Below are positions 10,437-22,879 of a stretch of DNA of 64,000 nucleotides, one piece after another; the stretch's first letter is position 1, and every line of letters begins with the position of its first letter. The translations under genes were made by a program, and so were the position numbers. Source of the stretch: Allacma fusca (taxonomy: Eukaryota; Arthropoda; Collembola; Symphypleona; Sminthuridae); NCBI GenBank assembly GCA_947179485.1, contig OX359246.1:23994001-24058000 (forward strand). Direction: 5' to 3'. The notes beneath the pieces were generated by a model. It was not told the origin of the DNA. It searched no databases and saw nothing but the letters and a program-made list of their open reading frames with translations.

Positions 10437-10711
10437 TGACAATAGGGTTGATTTAAGTCAATTAAATTGCCTTTACACAGTCACTGGAGTGGAAACCCTT
10501 CGTACAAATAGCAAACCTTTTATCTTTTAAGTACTTAAATATAAAGTACAATTTACGCTAAAAATTACTGTAAATTAATAAACATGACATAAACAATTTT
10601 CTGGAACTTTATTGTAATTTATTCTATGAGTAATGTGATATAGGAATTATTTACAATAAATCATGAAAGTAAATCAACCCGTAAAGAAATATTTTAATTT
10701 ACTAAAATTCC
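10437..10711. other. intergenic, convergent 3' side
   Basis: Separates the plus-strand glucan-recognition relic from the 3' end of P450-A. TTTATT at about 10610-10622 would read AATAAA on the minus strand and may serve as the P450-A polyadenylation signal. Confidence 0.4.
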
Positions 10712-12855
10712 CTAGAATCTCTCTTGCGAAATCACATAAAAATCTTCAGGATGCAATAAAAACCCTACTTTGGACTCATACGTTGGCGTAGGTTTAGTGG
10801 GATCGAGGGTAATACTGAACCTTTGGAAAATGTTAGTTAAGAACAAGAAGATCTCATCCCGGGCTAAATGTTCCCCTAAGCAAATCCTCTTCCCCAAGGA
10901 GAACGGGAGCACATTATCTGACTTGATGACAGTCTTTCCATCCGGGGACAGGAATCGTTCCGGACGGAAATTGTGAGGATCTCCCCAGATTTTTGGGTCG
11001 TGATGGATAGCGTAAATATTCGGCATTATCCAGGTATCTTTTGGTATATCGTATCCCCCAAAGGTTGCATCTCTTAATGGAGTGTGCATCACTCCTGTTA
11101 CCACAAGCGAGGACTTTCGGAAGATTTCCTGTATAGTCGCCTCCGCATAAGGAAGGCTACAAAAGAAATTAAAAATTCTCAATAAACACAGAATTATTAT
11201 TTTTAAAATAAGTTTAAATAATAATTTAAGTAATATGTGATCACAAAGGATGGGGTATCGGAGTGGAGCCACTTACTTAGGTTTATCTGTCAAAGACACC
11301 TGTCTCGATTTCCCCACAACCTCGTCAATCTCACCCTGGAGTTTTTTCTGTACCTCCGGATTCAAAGCCAGGTACAAAACTGACCACGCCAAAGTTGAGG
11401 AGGAGGTTTCCGCCCCCGCAAAGAACATATCTCCAATAATCGAAAGCAGCGAGCGTACTACGAAAGCAATTATTAAATGTCAGTTTCAATTTCTACAGAA
11501 ACGTATAACATATGTCCCAAATATTACAGTTTGCAACTTTGAATATTTTGTACTACCTCCGGCATCCTTATAAAAACTGGAACTAGAATCCTCAGTCTTC
11601 CGAATTTCGTGCAAATAAGCATCAATAAAATCTCTAGGATTGCCTTCTTCCGGAAGAGTCTCCTCATGCTCTTGAATGATGTCCTTTAACATTTTACGGA
11701 ATTGTTCTCCAACCCTTCGGAAGTAATTTATTCCGAGGAGCTCGGGGGCCAGGTCGAGTACCGGGGGGCAGAGTAAATTTAAAATCCCCGCTAAAGAAGC
11801 CTTGGAAAATCTTCAAACCAAATTGTCATTAGTCTTCCCAAAGTTTTACTATGGCACGTATTTAATTAGTATAAGTGCAAAAAATAGTCCTACTCATCAA
11901 GTTTCTTGAGTAGCTCCAGCTTCTCCGTGTCATCGTGTCGGATTTTCTTCCCAGTCAGAATAACCCATAAGGAGTTGAGGACAGGGAGCTCAAATCTTTG
12001 CCCGTTCATGAGGATTGATTCCCCCTCCACAGATTTGAACCAGCAATTAAATTCATTTACCTCTTCCATTATAATATTTTCCATCAGATTTTTCCCAAAT
12101 CCGAAGTTCCGAAGATGACGGAGAGTAAAGCGTCTCTGCTCCACCCACTCTTGCCCTTCCGATGCAATTATACCTTTACATGTAAAAAATTCAAAGATCA
12201 TTAGCTTAGTTATGATAATCCTCCGTCTGAACCGCAACCACAAAACTAAAACCATTAAGTCATGCCAGACACAATGAGTTCATGAAATGTGGGGTAGCCA
12301 TAACTCACCATGCTTTCCTTGCGAAAGGATGCATATCATCATGTTTCCAAATCTTCCATTAAATACAGGATCGTTAAAGCAATCTTTAATCAGCTGAACA
12401 TTTCCTAGAACAACGACCCTAAAAAACATTGATTTTGTACATTTTTTTCTACCTGACAGATATCCTTAATTATTAAAATTATGAGAATAATAATAATTGT
12501 TATTGTTAGCAATTTTTGAAAACAAAATTCCAAGTTACCTGATTGGTCCAAATCTAATGTGAAAAATATCCCCGTACTCCTCCTGCCATTTTGTATACGT
12601 TTGGTAGGGACGTCCGGAGACCGCGAAAGCATTTCCAATCACAGGGATACCCCTCGGACCTTTGGAGACGCATTAAAAAAATCTAATCAATCAAATTTGA
12701 AACTTGAGCTATGTGTACAAAGTTTAATTTAAATAAAACAATTTTACATTCAGACAAATTTTTGTACCTGGAGGTAGTTGATATTTCCGCTTGCCGAAAA
12801 GGTAATAGTACGCAACTATTACCACAAATCCCAGGAGAATTAATTGCGAGATCAT
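10712..12855 (-). CDS. cytochrome P450, CYP2-like, microsomal (P450-A)
   Basis: Haem-thiolate monooxygenase expected on the endoplasmic reticulum, using NADPH-P450 reductase. Exons: 12855-12768, 12659-12539, 12418-12309, 12173-11894, 11810-11557, 11457-11277 and 11156-10712. These sum to 1479 nt (492 aa), with every intron GT-AG and all phases closing. Visible marks are an N-terminal anchor starting MISQLILLGF, the proline hinge PPGPRGIP (about 28-35), WVEQR of helix C (116-120), AGAETS in helix I (298-303), EIFR of helix K (355-358), FRPERF (408-413) and the haem loop FSLGKRICLG with Cys437. Length and motifs are normal for an intact CYP2-clan enzyme. The substrate cannot be told. The start is the first ATG before the anchor, with a stop upstream in frame. 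All six intron sites match P450-B. Confidence 0.93.
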
Positions 12856-14520
12856 ATTTCGGAGGACTGTACTCTGAACTTGTTTATTATAATAGCAGGG
12901 AGGAGGTAGTAGAATGGCAATGCGAAAAATCTGCCTTTTAGTAAGTAGCTTTTAGTAACCTCGTATATATCCCTCAACTTTTCCATCAGCACATGAACTG
13001 GACTGCCCAAAAATGTTGTGGGATATAAAGTATAAGAGTGTGGCTTGTTTTGCAGCTCATATGTACATAATTCCATGTGAAGGTCAGCGTTCGCGTTGAA
13101 GAATAGCGTTGTCGAGGTTACAAGATAAAACACTCACACAACACAACACTCGTAATCCATTCCTCATCATGTGTGTTTTTATCAGACAAGTTATTCTCCA
13201 AAAGAATATTGAACTGTCAACGACAGGTATAAATGAGATTAATATTCCAAACTATAGTTTCCTATTGGAAGATACGTCTGACAGCCGGATTGTCATTGGG
13301 CTTGTGATTATTAGTGCCTAATATTTCCAGATAGCTACATCTCAACCCATTGCAAATCTGTGGGAAATTAAATAGCAGTTTATAATTTTCTTATGGTTTT
13401 AGTTTACTCCATTAAATTGGGTTCTAAATACTTACTTGCTACTAATTAATGTTTTATTTCCTGCGTGAAAATAAAAACAAATTATTTCAGGGTGTCTTGA
13501 AACTTATCACACTTGCAAAACACTCTTACAAGAGCAGTTTTTGGTTTCATACCGTATGTGACTGATGTTTTTTGGCAAACCAAAATCAAAGGCGTTCAAA
13601 TCGTAAAATTTTTTTTCACACGAATTATTTCATACGCTTACTATGTATACTGTTTTTAGGAAACAGCAGGTATAGACGGAGAGGGGAGTATTCACATCTG
13701 AGTTTGTACCCAATTGACGTAAGAACCATTAAAAAGTTTTTCTGGACCGGACCCAAGGTTAGAATGATAGCAAACTCAAATCTGCACGTATTTGTGTTTG
13801 CACTTACAGCAGTATCATTTATGGCATGTGTGCTAGCTTTCATGTGCAGATCTGCAGAGTTGTTGTGCTTTAAAAAATTATCTGACTGAAAACGTCAGAA
13901 AGGCAGGAAAATACTACACGTTTTGATAGCATCGATGCAATGCAGTGAGCATGTATTTTGCAACAATTAAGTTAAGACCACACAATATACAGTATGTATC
14001 CTATTCTGCACTTTACATTGTAATATATTTGACAGTCTTCTTATGTCTTGAAAGTGTGTTGTTTACAAAAAATGTAGATATTATAAAATAAATATCTATT
14101 TTTAATAGTATAATCTTATTATTTGAAATTAAAATATTTACACTTGCAATAAAACTCCTCCAACAGGAGACTCCTCTACGTGTGAGAAAATATCTGAAAT
14201 AAATTCCCATATTTGCCACAGTGCTAATTTTCCAATTTGCAAGAGTCAAGTGTTGCTTTTAGGGACGGCGTTTTTATTGACAGTGCACTGTACTGTACCT
14301 CGTGTCTAAATTCCAGGGGATAAATTCTACTCCAATGGAATAAGAAATGAAAGACAGAAATCAGGAAAAAGTAATTATTTTAATAATAAAAAATAATCTA
14401 GTTTTTTATTCCAATTTAAGTGCTACGATGGGATAATAAAAACATCTTTTGAATTGAGGGAGCTAAAATTATTTCGGAATTTGGAGAGAGTCTGATGCAG
14501 AGGTTAGGAAATAAAAATGT
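12856..14520. other. intergenic between P450-A and TTLL gene
   Basis: Contains the P450-A promoter side. No conserved protein segment was found; frames of up to 105 codons here lack family similarity. TTTTTTATT at about 14402 gives a minus-strand AATAAA downstream of the TTLL stop. Confidence 0.45.
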
Positions 14521-17500
14521 TTAATAATTCACAGGTTCTTCCTTAATCTCCACTGGTGATTCGTTAGAAGCTTCTGAAAATGCTTTTGAACTCTGCAAAG
14601 AATTACCAACATTATTATTTTCCTCATTCTCAACAAGAGGTTCAGTTACACTTTCTTCCTTAAGGTCCGGTTCAATAATAGGTTTGATTTCAGCCCCAGA
14701 TCGGGTCTTGGGTTTAGGAACTGTCTCATCTTCCCCCTTCCTCTTCTTCCACTGCCCGCCTTGTGGCCTGGTACTAGTCCTAGGAACACGTGGCTTGCTC
14801 CTATATTGATCAGGGAGACGTTTGATCCTCGTCTTCGAAGTCTGAGTCTGAGCTATTGAGGCACTATTGAGGGGCTTGGATTTGGAGGACTTGACCCTGT
14901 CCACTACTGATTTTCGGCTTTTAGAGCGCTCTACACTGGGACTCTTTGATTTGGATTTCCTTTTAGACTTGAAATGACTTCTTTTATGCTTAGTGACTTC
15001 CACCCTTATTGACAGTCGACTTCCGCTCTTCAAGATCCCGGGATTTTTTAATTGGCCCTTGGATTTTGCATTGCTAACAGTATTGCTCTTCTCGGCCTTG
15101 GCCCCTCCTTTGGTGTCAATGCTTTTCGTACTTCTTGAATGCATCACGCTTCTTGTGGATTTTGACATGGGAATTAGAATTCCCTTGGATTTTGAGCGAG
15201 AAATGCTTCTACTGTAGGGTCAAATGTATTGAGTGTACTCACTCAGAGAAGATTGGAACTAAAAAATAAAGCATGTTCAAGGGGATTGAAAATTATTTAC
15301 TTTGGTAAGTTTCCTGCTGGCATTCGAATCCGTGCTCCTCGAAGGCACAGATCAAAGCAAGATTTGCCTGAATTGAGAGAAACCTTCAAAGGGATGTTTT
15401 GATCTTGCTCTTGGTAAAGCATTTCGAAGTTTCCAGTGTCTGCTTTCGGATCTTCCCGTCGGTCGATTACAACTACGTTTTTACAGGATGCACATTTTTT
15501 TGTCAAATTCAAAACCATAATTTAGCAAAATTGTTTTTAACTCTTTGTAAAATAACCTTTCATCAAATCTTCAATGCAGGAGTTACACAACCGTTTGAGG
15601 ACCTTAGTGTCTTTGGTCATGTCCGGATTGGAATTGATCTCAATAAGCCAAGGTGTGAAATCCTCACAGATCATGAAATCTGCCCCAAATAATTGAAAGG
15701 AATTTTTTCTCATGATTACATTTCTACTGAAGAATTCATCCTGTGAGGCGAGAAGGACTCCTAAAATCCCTTCCTTCATTCCTGGATAAATGGCTTTGTT
15801 CCAGATATCTCCGTTCCCATCTTTCCTACATATATTACAATTCGGAGATCTTAATCTTCTGAAATCCCTGGGAAAACTTTGAAAAAATCAGTAGATAAGG
15901 TGGAGATAAACTCACTCAAGATATTCCTGAAACATATTACTGTCCCAGATGTTATCTTCCGGTAAATAACCACTTCGAGACTTCCAAACGTTATACTTGC
16001 TCTGGACGGAGTGATTGCACAGGTGGACTCTTTCGTGCAAATCATCGATGCTGAAGGGCTTGGTACAAAAGCGTAAGTAGGATTCCCTTCGGAAATAAAT
16101 CCACACGATGAGACATGATAAATGTCTTAACTGTGTAGGTTTCAGTAATGACCATTTTATTTATTAAATGAATTTTCCCGCTTACTTGTAGAACCAAACG
16201 GTGAGAGGGTTCCACCTCGAAATGAGAAACCACTGGCGGATGTCGAACTTAGTGTTGTAAATGAGAAGAGGCCTCTCGATGTATTTCTGCACGACGGTGT
16301 TCAGCCAAGCTTTGTTTTTTTGAGGAAACAGTCGGAAGATATTCTCAATATTGTTGAAGATAACAATCCCCTTGCCTCTAGACATCTCCCCAGGTTTGCA
16401 GATCCAGATGTTATGAAAACCGTCCAGGTTTAATTGGGGCCAGTAGGGAACAATCATATCAAGGGCGTCTTTTGCAAACTGGTATTTGATCTGCAGCCAG
16501 TAACATGCAAAATTAATTGTTAATAAATTCTACTAACAGGATTGGGCTATACAAAAACATTAACCTTCGCCTCCTCAATCAAATCCTTCTTCGAATTCGT
16601 ACTCAGCTTGCCCCTTCCAAAAACAAAACGGTTGAAGTGCTCAAGGAATATTTCCCAGTCATCGTGTATAGCATCATGGGATGAATCATCAATATCCTCA
16701 TGCATGCGCCTGCGCACGTACATTTTTACATGTCTCAGAGCGAAATTCAACTGTTGGGGTGATACCTTCCCTGAAGAGTCAAGGATGCCTTCAGCCCCTT
16801 CTTTCTCATATGTGACAACCAAGTACTGAATGAAAGAAATACATGCTGTGAGCAAATAGTCACTAACAAAAGCAACCCGCTCTTCGGTAATGCTGAGGCG
16901 GTAGCAGCGCGGACATCTGGCGTTAGTTTTCCCGAATTCCTGGAACCAGTGGGAGTTCTGGAGGCAGGTGATCAAGCCTACCTTTGATATAGACAAAAAC
17001 CACAAAATGTATAAAATTTCAAAGCCAGAAAAACCAGGTGCCGCCTAGCATTAGTAAACCCCTTATATTTTTAATTTTTGTGGTTTTTTAATAGAATCGT
17101 AAAAGAAAAAAACAATACTTTCGAAGTAAACGCAAACATAGGGGAAGGAATTTGGTTCACAATTTGCTCTTCGCGGATATGCTCCCAATTGATCCGCGCA
17201 TAGGTCCAAATGAACCTAGGGAAGTAGTCCTTTAGTTCCATTTCTATTTCTGCCTTGGAGGCTTCATACAGGGCTGATAGTGAGACCCTACTTCTGGCAA
17301 TTGTCGTTGTGGACTTTTTAATCGTAGGTTTTTCAATCCATCCCCGAAGAAGGAGACTTTTTCTTACATCATGAGCTGCGTTGACCCCATGGATTTCAAA
17401 TATCTTATTCCTTCCACTTGTCTAAATCCCGATAATTATTTATATAATTCATGCAAGACTAAATATTGAAGAAATTTTCTGGGGAATAATAATTCAACGA

Positions 17501-18100
17501 ATAACAAAACACAATGGACCCTGTTTATCAGGACACTACTTGAAAGAGTCAACTGTGCTGAACTCACCCTTTCTAGAAGATTCTTTGAGGCAACTGTACG
17601 ACTAGCGGAGTAGGGACCAGGTGGCGCTGTTTTAACACGTGGACTGGCCAACGCTGGGGAGGATTTCCCATTATGAGGCAAAATCCTTTGGTATCTTACA
17701 GTATGTTTGCTTTCGTTCCTATCTCGATTCGGCGGGAACATATCTGGGCTAATTGCTCTTGAGTGTAATGGTGTCACAAAAATTTATTTTGAGTAAAAGT
17801 TACCCTTATATTATTTATTTTCAATATCCGAATTTATTTTCAATACCTTCTGGATCCCTTTGCAAGAGGTTTGGCGGAAGCCTTTGGAGAAACTTGGACA
17901 CTGGCGCCAATCCTTCGAATATGTTTTAATGATGCTTGAGCAGCGTAGGACGCTTTATCGGGAGTAGTCGATCCAACATTAACGGATAGACTTGAAGGAA
18001 AACTATGCAGTGATAATTTTTTATGAATACCATATTGGTTTTCTTGCGCTATCTTGTAAGACTTCAAGGCTTGAAGGGCTGCAAATATAGATGAATCCAT
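14521..18100 (-). CDS. tubulin glycine ligase, TTLL3/TTLL8-like
   Basis: ATP-grasp enzyme of the tubulin-tyrosine-ligase-like family; TTLL3/8 members start glycine side chains on axonemal tubulin in cilia and sperm tails. Exons: 18100-17847, 17757-17568, 17421-17119, 16981-16565, 16490-16186, 16086-15916, 15825-15557, 15472-15301 and 15211-14521. They total 2772 nt (923 aa) and all phases close. Diagnostic pieces are [24 protein letters not shown], the ATP-grasp stretch [16 protein letters not shown] (about 415-430), [37 protein letters not shown] with Glu609 and Asn611 as likely metal ligands, and [18 protein letters not shown]. The last about 230 residues are Lys/Ser/Arg-rich and disordered, then acidic. 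The start at 18100 is the first ATG after an upstream AG, so a non-coding first exon is likely. The first about 150 residues match nothing I know. Confidence 0.92.
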
Positions 18101-19055
18101 GTTTTGATTCAGATTCTGAAAGGGAAGAAATCCCGTTGAATTACGCCGAAACCAGCAATTTTCCCATGTTGAATTTTGACATGCTCTGCGGATTTTAAAA
18201 TTTGGGGTCAGAGGATTTTTGATATTCTGTTTCACTTGAAATTTTGATTAGAAATCGTTGTAATTAGTTGTTCATTTTCTTGGACTCAGTGAAGTCATCC
18301 TCTTGATTTGTGTCCCTGAAGGCGAAGGCATTGCGCATGCCGCATGCTGATGGAGGCCTTGGGTGCTGTTTCTTGATAATTACTCAACAATTCTGAATTC
18401 TGATCTAGTCTGATGCACGGCTTGGGAACGGAACACATTTTCTATGAATTTCTCACTTGATTTAATTTAAATTTGAAAAATATGTGAAATGGAAACGATC
18501 TTATGTCATGTTATCATTATTTATCAATGGCATTAAAATACAGGGGGATTTCATGATGTGAATTTTGAAATTCTTGAGAGTAAACTTTGCAATTTATTTG
18601 GAATAGTGCAATGTGCAATGTTTGCATTCATAAAATTTTAGAAATAAGCATTTTACAAAAGCAAAGGATTCTTTTTTACATTTTTTTCCTTTCCCAAAAT
18701 AAAGTTCAATCAAACAAATAGCGCTGTACATTATTATTAAAAATGGCTAATTGTAAGTAAGTGTAGCCAAGACGAAAGTTCATGATGAACTATTTTAATT
18801 CTATATCGTCTTCAAGAAAATCTAAGGAAGCCGCACGTTATAAATGTCCATAAAACACAGCTTCAAATAGCCTAGCCATAAGTTGACACTATATATGTAC
18901 AAAATGCTATTCCGTGTAAGGTTAGCATTTAAATAAATTTTGTACATCTGCTTTGAATTTTGAAATGCTCAACTAAATTTTTTATTGCTCATGTTAATTT
19001 CAACGGTAGGATCGTTGTCGAGATTCTATATTTCTTGAAAGAGTTTTTTATCTCC
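18101..19055. other. intergenic, no gene seen
   Basis: Holds the presumed 5' UTR and promoter of the TTLL gene and the 3' flank of regucalcin A. TTTATT at about 18980 could be the minus-strand polyadenylation signal of regucalcin A. No other structure was recognised. Confidence 0.4.
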
Positions 19056-20378
19056 CTACAAAGTTAATTTGCCTCTGTAATTAACAGCGGGACTGGATGC
19101 CTTGGTTCTTAAGTTAGAAACCGCAAAAAGGGCGCCCGCATCAACCTCCGTTCCTGCACCGATTTCCTCCGGCTTGAGACCAAAAGTGGCAGAAGTAACG
19201 TACAGAACGTCCAGGTTGGGTCCACCAAAAGCCAGAGATGTGAGATTTGAGCACTTCCCTTGGAAATCAATGCTATCAAGTACAGCTCCAGTTTGTCCGT
19301 CAATGTGCAGAACCTTCAGTAACAAAAATTATTTATTAGTCTATATATATTATGAATTGACCCGGTAAAACATTTTGGAAACTGGGATTTGTAACAATTT
19401 TGACATTACTCCCTGTTTTTTAAACGTTCCATGAAAAAACACTTACCTTGGCCCCACCAAAAAGGGCTAACCATAAATTATCCTCCTCATCAGTACAGAG
19501 TCCATCCGCAAGTCCAGAGAAGCCGTTTTTCTTCATATCAAAATGTACCCTTTGGTTTCTCAATGTCCCATTAACTCCATCAAAGTCAAATACGTACACA
19601 GCATGGGCCGTGGAATCAACAAAATAGAATTTGGTCGAGTCCTTCGACCACGCGAGACCATTTGCTAGGTTTATTTTGTCCAGGTGTTGCGTCAGAGTCC
19701 CATTCAATTCCAAACTGAAGAGAACTCCTTTCCCATCGACCAATTCCCCGGCCTCAGTTTGACCAAAGGTACCTTTACAAAGGGAATGTTTCAAAATTTT
19801 GCACCCTCAAGAATAAAAATGTCTTATAATTAGAACCCGAGTCTGGGATAGTAATTAAATGAAACATAGAGTTTACTATATTTGAGTATCAAAATTTACG
19901 AATTTTAAAATAACCTACCAACCCACATTCTTCCCTGAGGATCGCACTTCGCATCGTTGAATCTCGTACCGGGGAACTTCTCCTCAATGCTAGCAATGGT
20001 TTTCAAACTGGTATACTCGGCTGACTCTCCATCCCATTCCAATACTACAATTTCCCTGTGGTAGCCAACAACGAATTTATTACTTTCACCTTCCACTGGG
20101 ATGACGAAGGAGGGTTTAACTGTCCCTAAAAAAACAAATTTGCGTTTTACTCAAATTTGTGACTGTTTACATTTTTGTTCAATTTTTTGCATAATTTTCG
20201 TCACATTTTCCTCATTACCTAAAGCAAGCTTGTAGACTTTCCCCGTTGAGGGTACATAGCGGTACAGGGCAGGATCAAAAATATCCACGTAGTACAGGGA
20301 TTGGGATTCTGGAACCCAATGTGGACCCTCTCCTAGTTGAGTTCTTCCAGGGATTGTGTCAATTTTGAAGGAACCCAT
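19056..20378 (-). CDS. regucalcin / SMP-30 / gluconolactonase family protein A
   Basis: Six-bladed beta-propeller of the SMP-30 family; known members are metal-dependent lactonases, calcium-binding regucalcin and the firefly luciferin-regenerating enzyme. Exons: 20378-20219, 20125-19919, 19772-19447 and 19313-19056, 951 nt (316 aa), phases closed. The four expected metal/active-site positions are present: Glu17 in GEGPHW, Asn110 in FNDAKCDPQGRMWVG, Asn160 in LANGLAWSKD and Asp212 in ADGLCTDEEDNLW. The protein is cytosolic by its lack of a signal peptide. A full-length paralogue lies 1.1 kb upstream on the same strand (21480-22879). The canonical PDG before the last ligand is ADG here. Substrate is unknown. 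Confidence 0.93.
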
Positions 20379-21479
20379 CCTTATTTTTTATCCTTGTAAA
20401 AATAATGCTGGAACGGAAGAGAATATTGGTACTAGGCTGCAGGCCAGATATGAAGTGGGGTCTCAGTCCTGAATTCTCATGATTTAAAACAAAACAATAG
20501 GGGAGGTAATTGCCTAGCGTGATAACCATTGGAATGACCTATGTTTACGTAACTTGAGTATAATTTAACCACAGGATTTGCCTATTGTTAAAAAGAAATG
20601 ACAAGTGCAATTTAGAATCGCTTCTCAGAGTGTAACTTGCACGTCACCTCGGCCCATAATTATATGGTAAATGGGTTTCCGGGAATTCTTAACGTACTCT
20701 TAATAGTCTTAGGACCTCAGAGTCAGACTGTAATACAGTCCATTAATATTTATGATGGGGGGAATTATTTATGGATAAATTATAAAACAGTTTCCAGAAC
20801 ACACATGATTAGCAAAGGGACTTGTGGCTGTAAGCACGCAGGGACTACAATAGTTGTTACATTTTGACTCCACCTAATTACAGTCATTAGTTTGTTTTAA
20901 TCTTCCTTGATACCAGACATTTACAGTGAGTGACTTTTCTATTGTGACTGGGTGTTTGTAGTAGCTAAATAATGAGGACTAATCACGAGCTTCACCAAAC
21001 CCTTTGATTATATAAGAGGTACATTACTAACAACATGTGATTTGAGTTTTCTGCTTGATTTGAAGTGTCACTATAAATTGTGCTTGCTATGTAACTATTG
21101 TGTAGTATTTCCATTTCTTTATTATGAATAAAAAAATTATACATCAATGATCTTCAATGATTTTTTAATTAATTTGAAATTGGATTGCTTTAGTTTCTAT
21201 GAAAAATGCCCAAAATGTGGGCATTTTCGAAATTTCCACTGGGCCGCAAATACTGAAGGGCATTTTCAATTGCCCAACCCTGACTTATAACGAAATTTCA
21301 GAATAATTACATTACAATGCACATGAGTAAGTAAGAAAAACAAATAGTTCGAGTTATTAACTGATTGGCGCCAATTTTATTTCAAATGCAATTTCAAGTT
21401 TTGATTGTCTATACTTTCCTTTTTTTAAAGTTTACTCTCATTTTAATCCTTAGGTTAATTTCCAACTAGCAAATTGCTT
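20379..21479. other. intergenic between the two regucalcin genes
   Basis: About 1.1 kb, AT-rich. At 21205-21285 there are several GGGCATTT / GCCCAA motifs and a TTGCCCAACCCTG that resembles a hAT terminus, but no matching left end was found. No gene was seen. Confidence 0.4.
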
Positions 21480-22879
21480 TTATAGACTTAAATTTTCGCT
21501 GTACTTAACACCAGAACCAGGACCTTTGGCTTGTAGATTGCTGATTTTTAAAACTGCTCCAGCATACTCTTCAGTTGCAGAAGATGGAGCGGACTTCTGT
21601 TCCGGAACAACGCCGTACTTTCCTGTGGTGACGAAGAGAGTGTCCAGATTTGGTCCACCGAAAGTCAATGAAGTAATGTTCGACACCTTTTGAGCTAAAT
21701 CAATCGTTCGAAGAACTACGCCGGTAGTGCCATCTAATTGCAATATCTACAAAACAAATATTTTATTTTAGAAATTAATGTTTTATACTTGCAGTAATCA
21801 CCTCTAACGGAAAACAAAACATCGAAATAATGATTTACCTTCCCGGCGGTGAAAAACGCCACCCAGAGTTTATCCTCTGCATCGATGCACATGCCATCTG
21901 GTGAGCCAGAAATCCCGGCCTTTTTGGTATCCAAAAGTACCCTTTTATTACTTGTCTGGCCTTTTTTGATGTCGTAATCGAAAACGTAAACGAGGAAGCC
22001 GTAAGTGTCAATGAAGTACATCTTGGTCGAGTCTTTAGACCACCCCAGACCATTAGATAGCTCAATTTTGTCCATGTGTTCCTGGACGACCCCAGCGGCA
22101 TCTACACTCAGTAAGGCCCCGATCCCAGTCACTACAGAGAACTCATCCGTCATTCCAAATGTTCCTAAATAAAATAAAAAATATGGAATTTCTTTCCACA
22201 AATTTAATTTTTATCTTAGCACGAGAATGCCAGTCGGAATGAGAATTACATTTTTCTGTAATAATTACTATTCATGAGATTTACATGGAGCATATACATA
22301 CATATACATTTATATATGCTCGATACGTATATCTCCAAACGCTTAATACAATTTTGTGGAAACACTGCATGGATTTAGTATTAAAATTGACTGTAAATTT
22401 CTTCCAAGACACTTACCAACCCATAATCTTCCTAGTGCATCACATTTTGCATCATTGTACCTGGCTCCAGGGTACTTCGTGGAGAGGTCCGCAAAGGGTT
22501 TTAAATTTTTGTAAGTAGTAGACACTCCATCCCATTCCAGGAGAGCCAAATGACGATGATAGCCAATAACAAACTTGTTTTCGCTTTTGTCTACCGGAAT
22601 TATGAACGAAGGGGATGATGCTAAAATAATTTGGAATTTTAAAACGCGTTAAATTTAATGATCTCATTCCGTCAAATACTTGAAAATATTACAATATTTT
22701 TCGTACTGTCAGTACTTACGTAAAGGTAACTTAAATACCTCTCCGGTGGCTAGAACGTAACGTTGAATGGAAGGATCAAAAACATCAACAAAATACAATT
22801 CCTGCTTATTTCCATCCCAGTGTGGCCCTTCACCTAAGCCAAGACCTTTCACTACAACTTCCACAGCTACCTCGGTCAT
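21480..22879 (-). CDS. regucalcin / SMP-30 / gluconolactonase family protein B
   Basis: Paralogue of the neighbouring 19056-20378 gene. Exons: 22879-22720, 22620-22417, 22164-21839 and 21746-21480, 957 nt (318 aa). Exons 1 (160 nt) and 3 (326 nt) have exactly the lengths of the paralogue and all three introns fall at the same sites and phases. Metal ligands by family knowledge: Glu17 in LGEGPHW, Asn109 in YNDAKCDALGRLWVG, Asn159 in LSNGLGWSKDS and Asp211 in SPDGMCIDAEDKLW. The Pro-Asp-Gly loop is canonical, unlike in copy A. The C-terminal blade differs from copy A and is three residues longer (88 against 85 in the last exon). Probably cytosolic; substrate not predictable. Confidence 0.93.

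Noticed and set aside
12852..13133. 93-codon minus-strand frame ending at the P450-A start
   Set aside because: It ends in a stop just before the P450 ATG, in the same frame as that start, and has no P450 similarity, so it cannot be an N-terminal extension.
13572..13889. 105-codon plus-strand frame with a hydrophobic stretch
   Set aside because: No family signature or splice support; it lies in the intergenic region between P450-A and TTLL.
16042..16233. 63-codon minus-strand frame overlapping TTLL exons
   Set aside because: It crosses a TTLL intron in the wrong frame; the spliced model gives the conserved [15 protein letters not shown] junction instead.
21205..21285. GGGCATTT and TTGCCCAACCCTG motifs suggesting a small hAT MITE
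   Set aside because: No matching left terminus or target duplication could be found.
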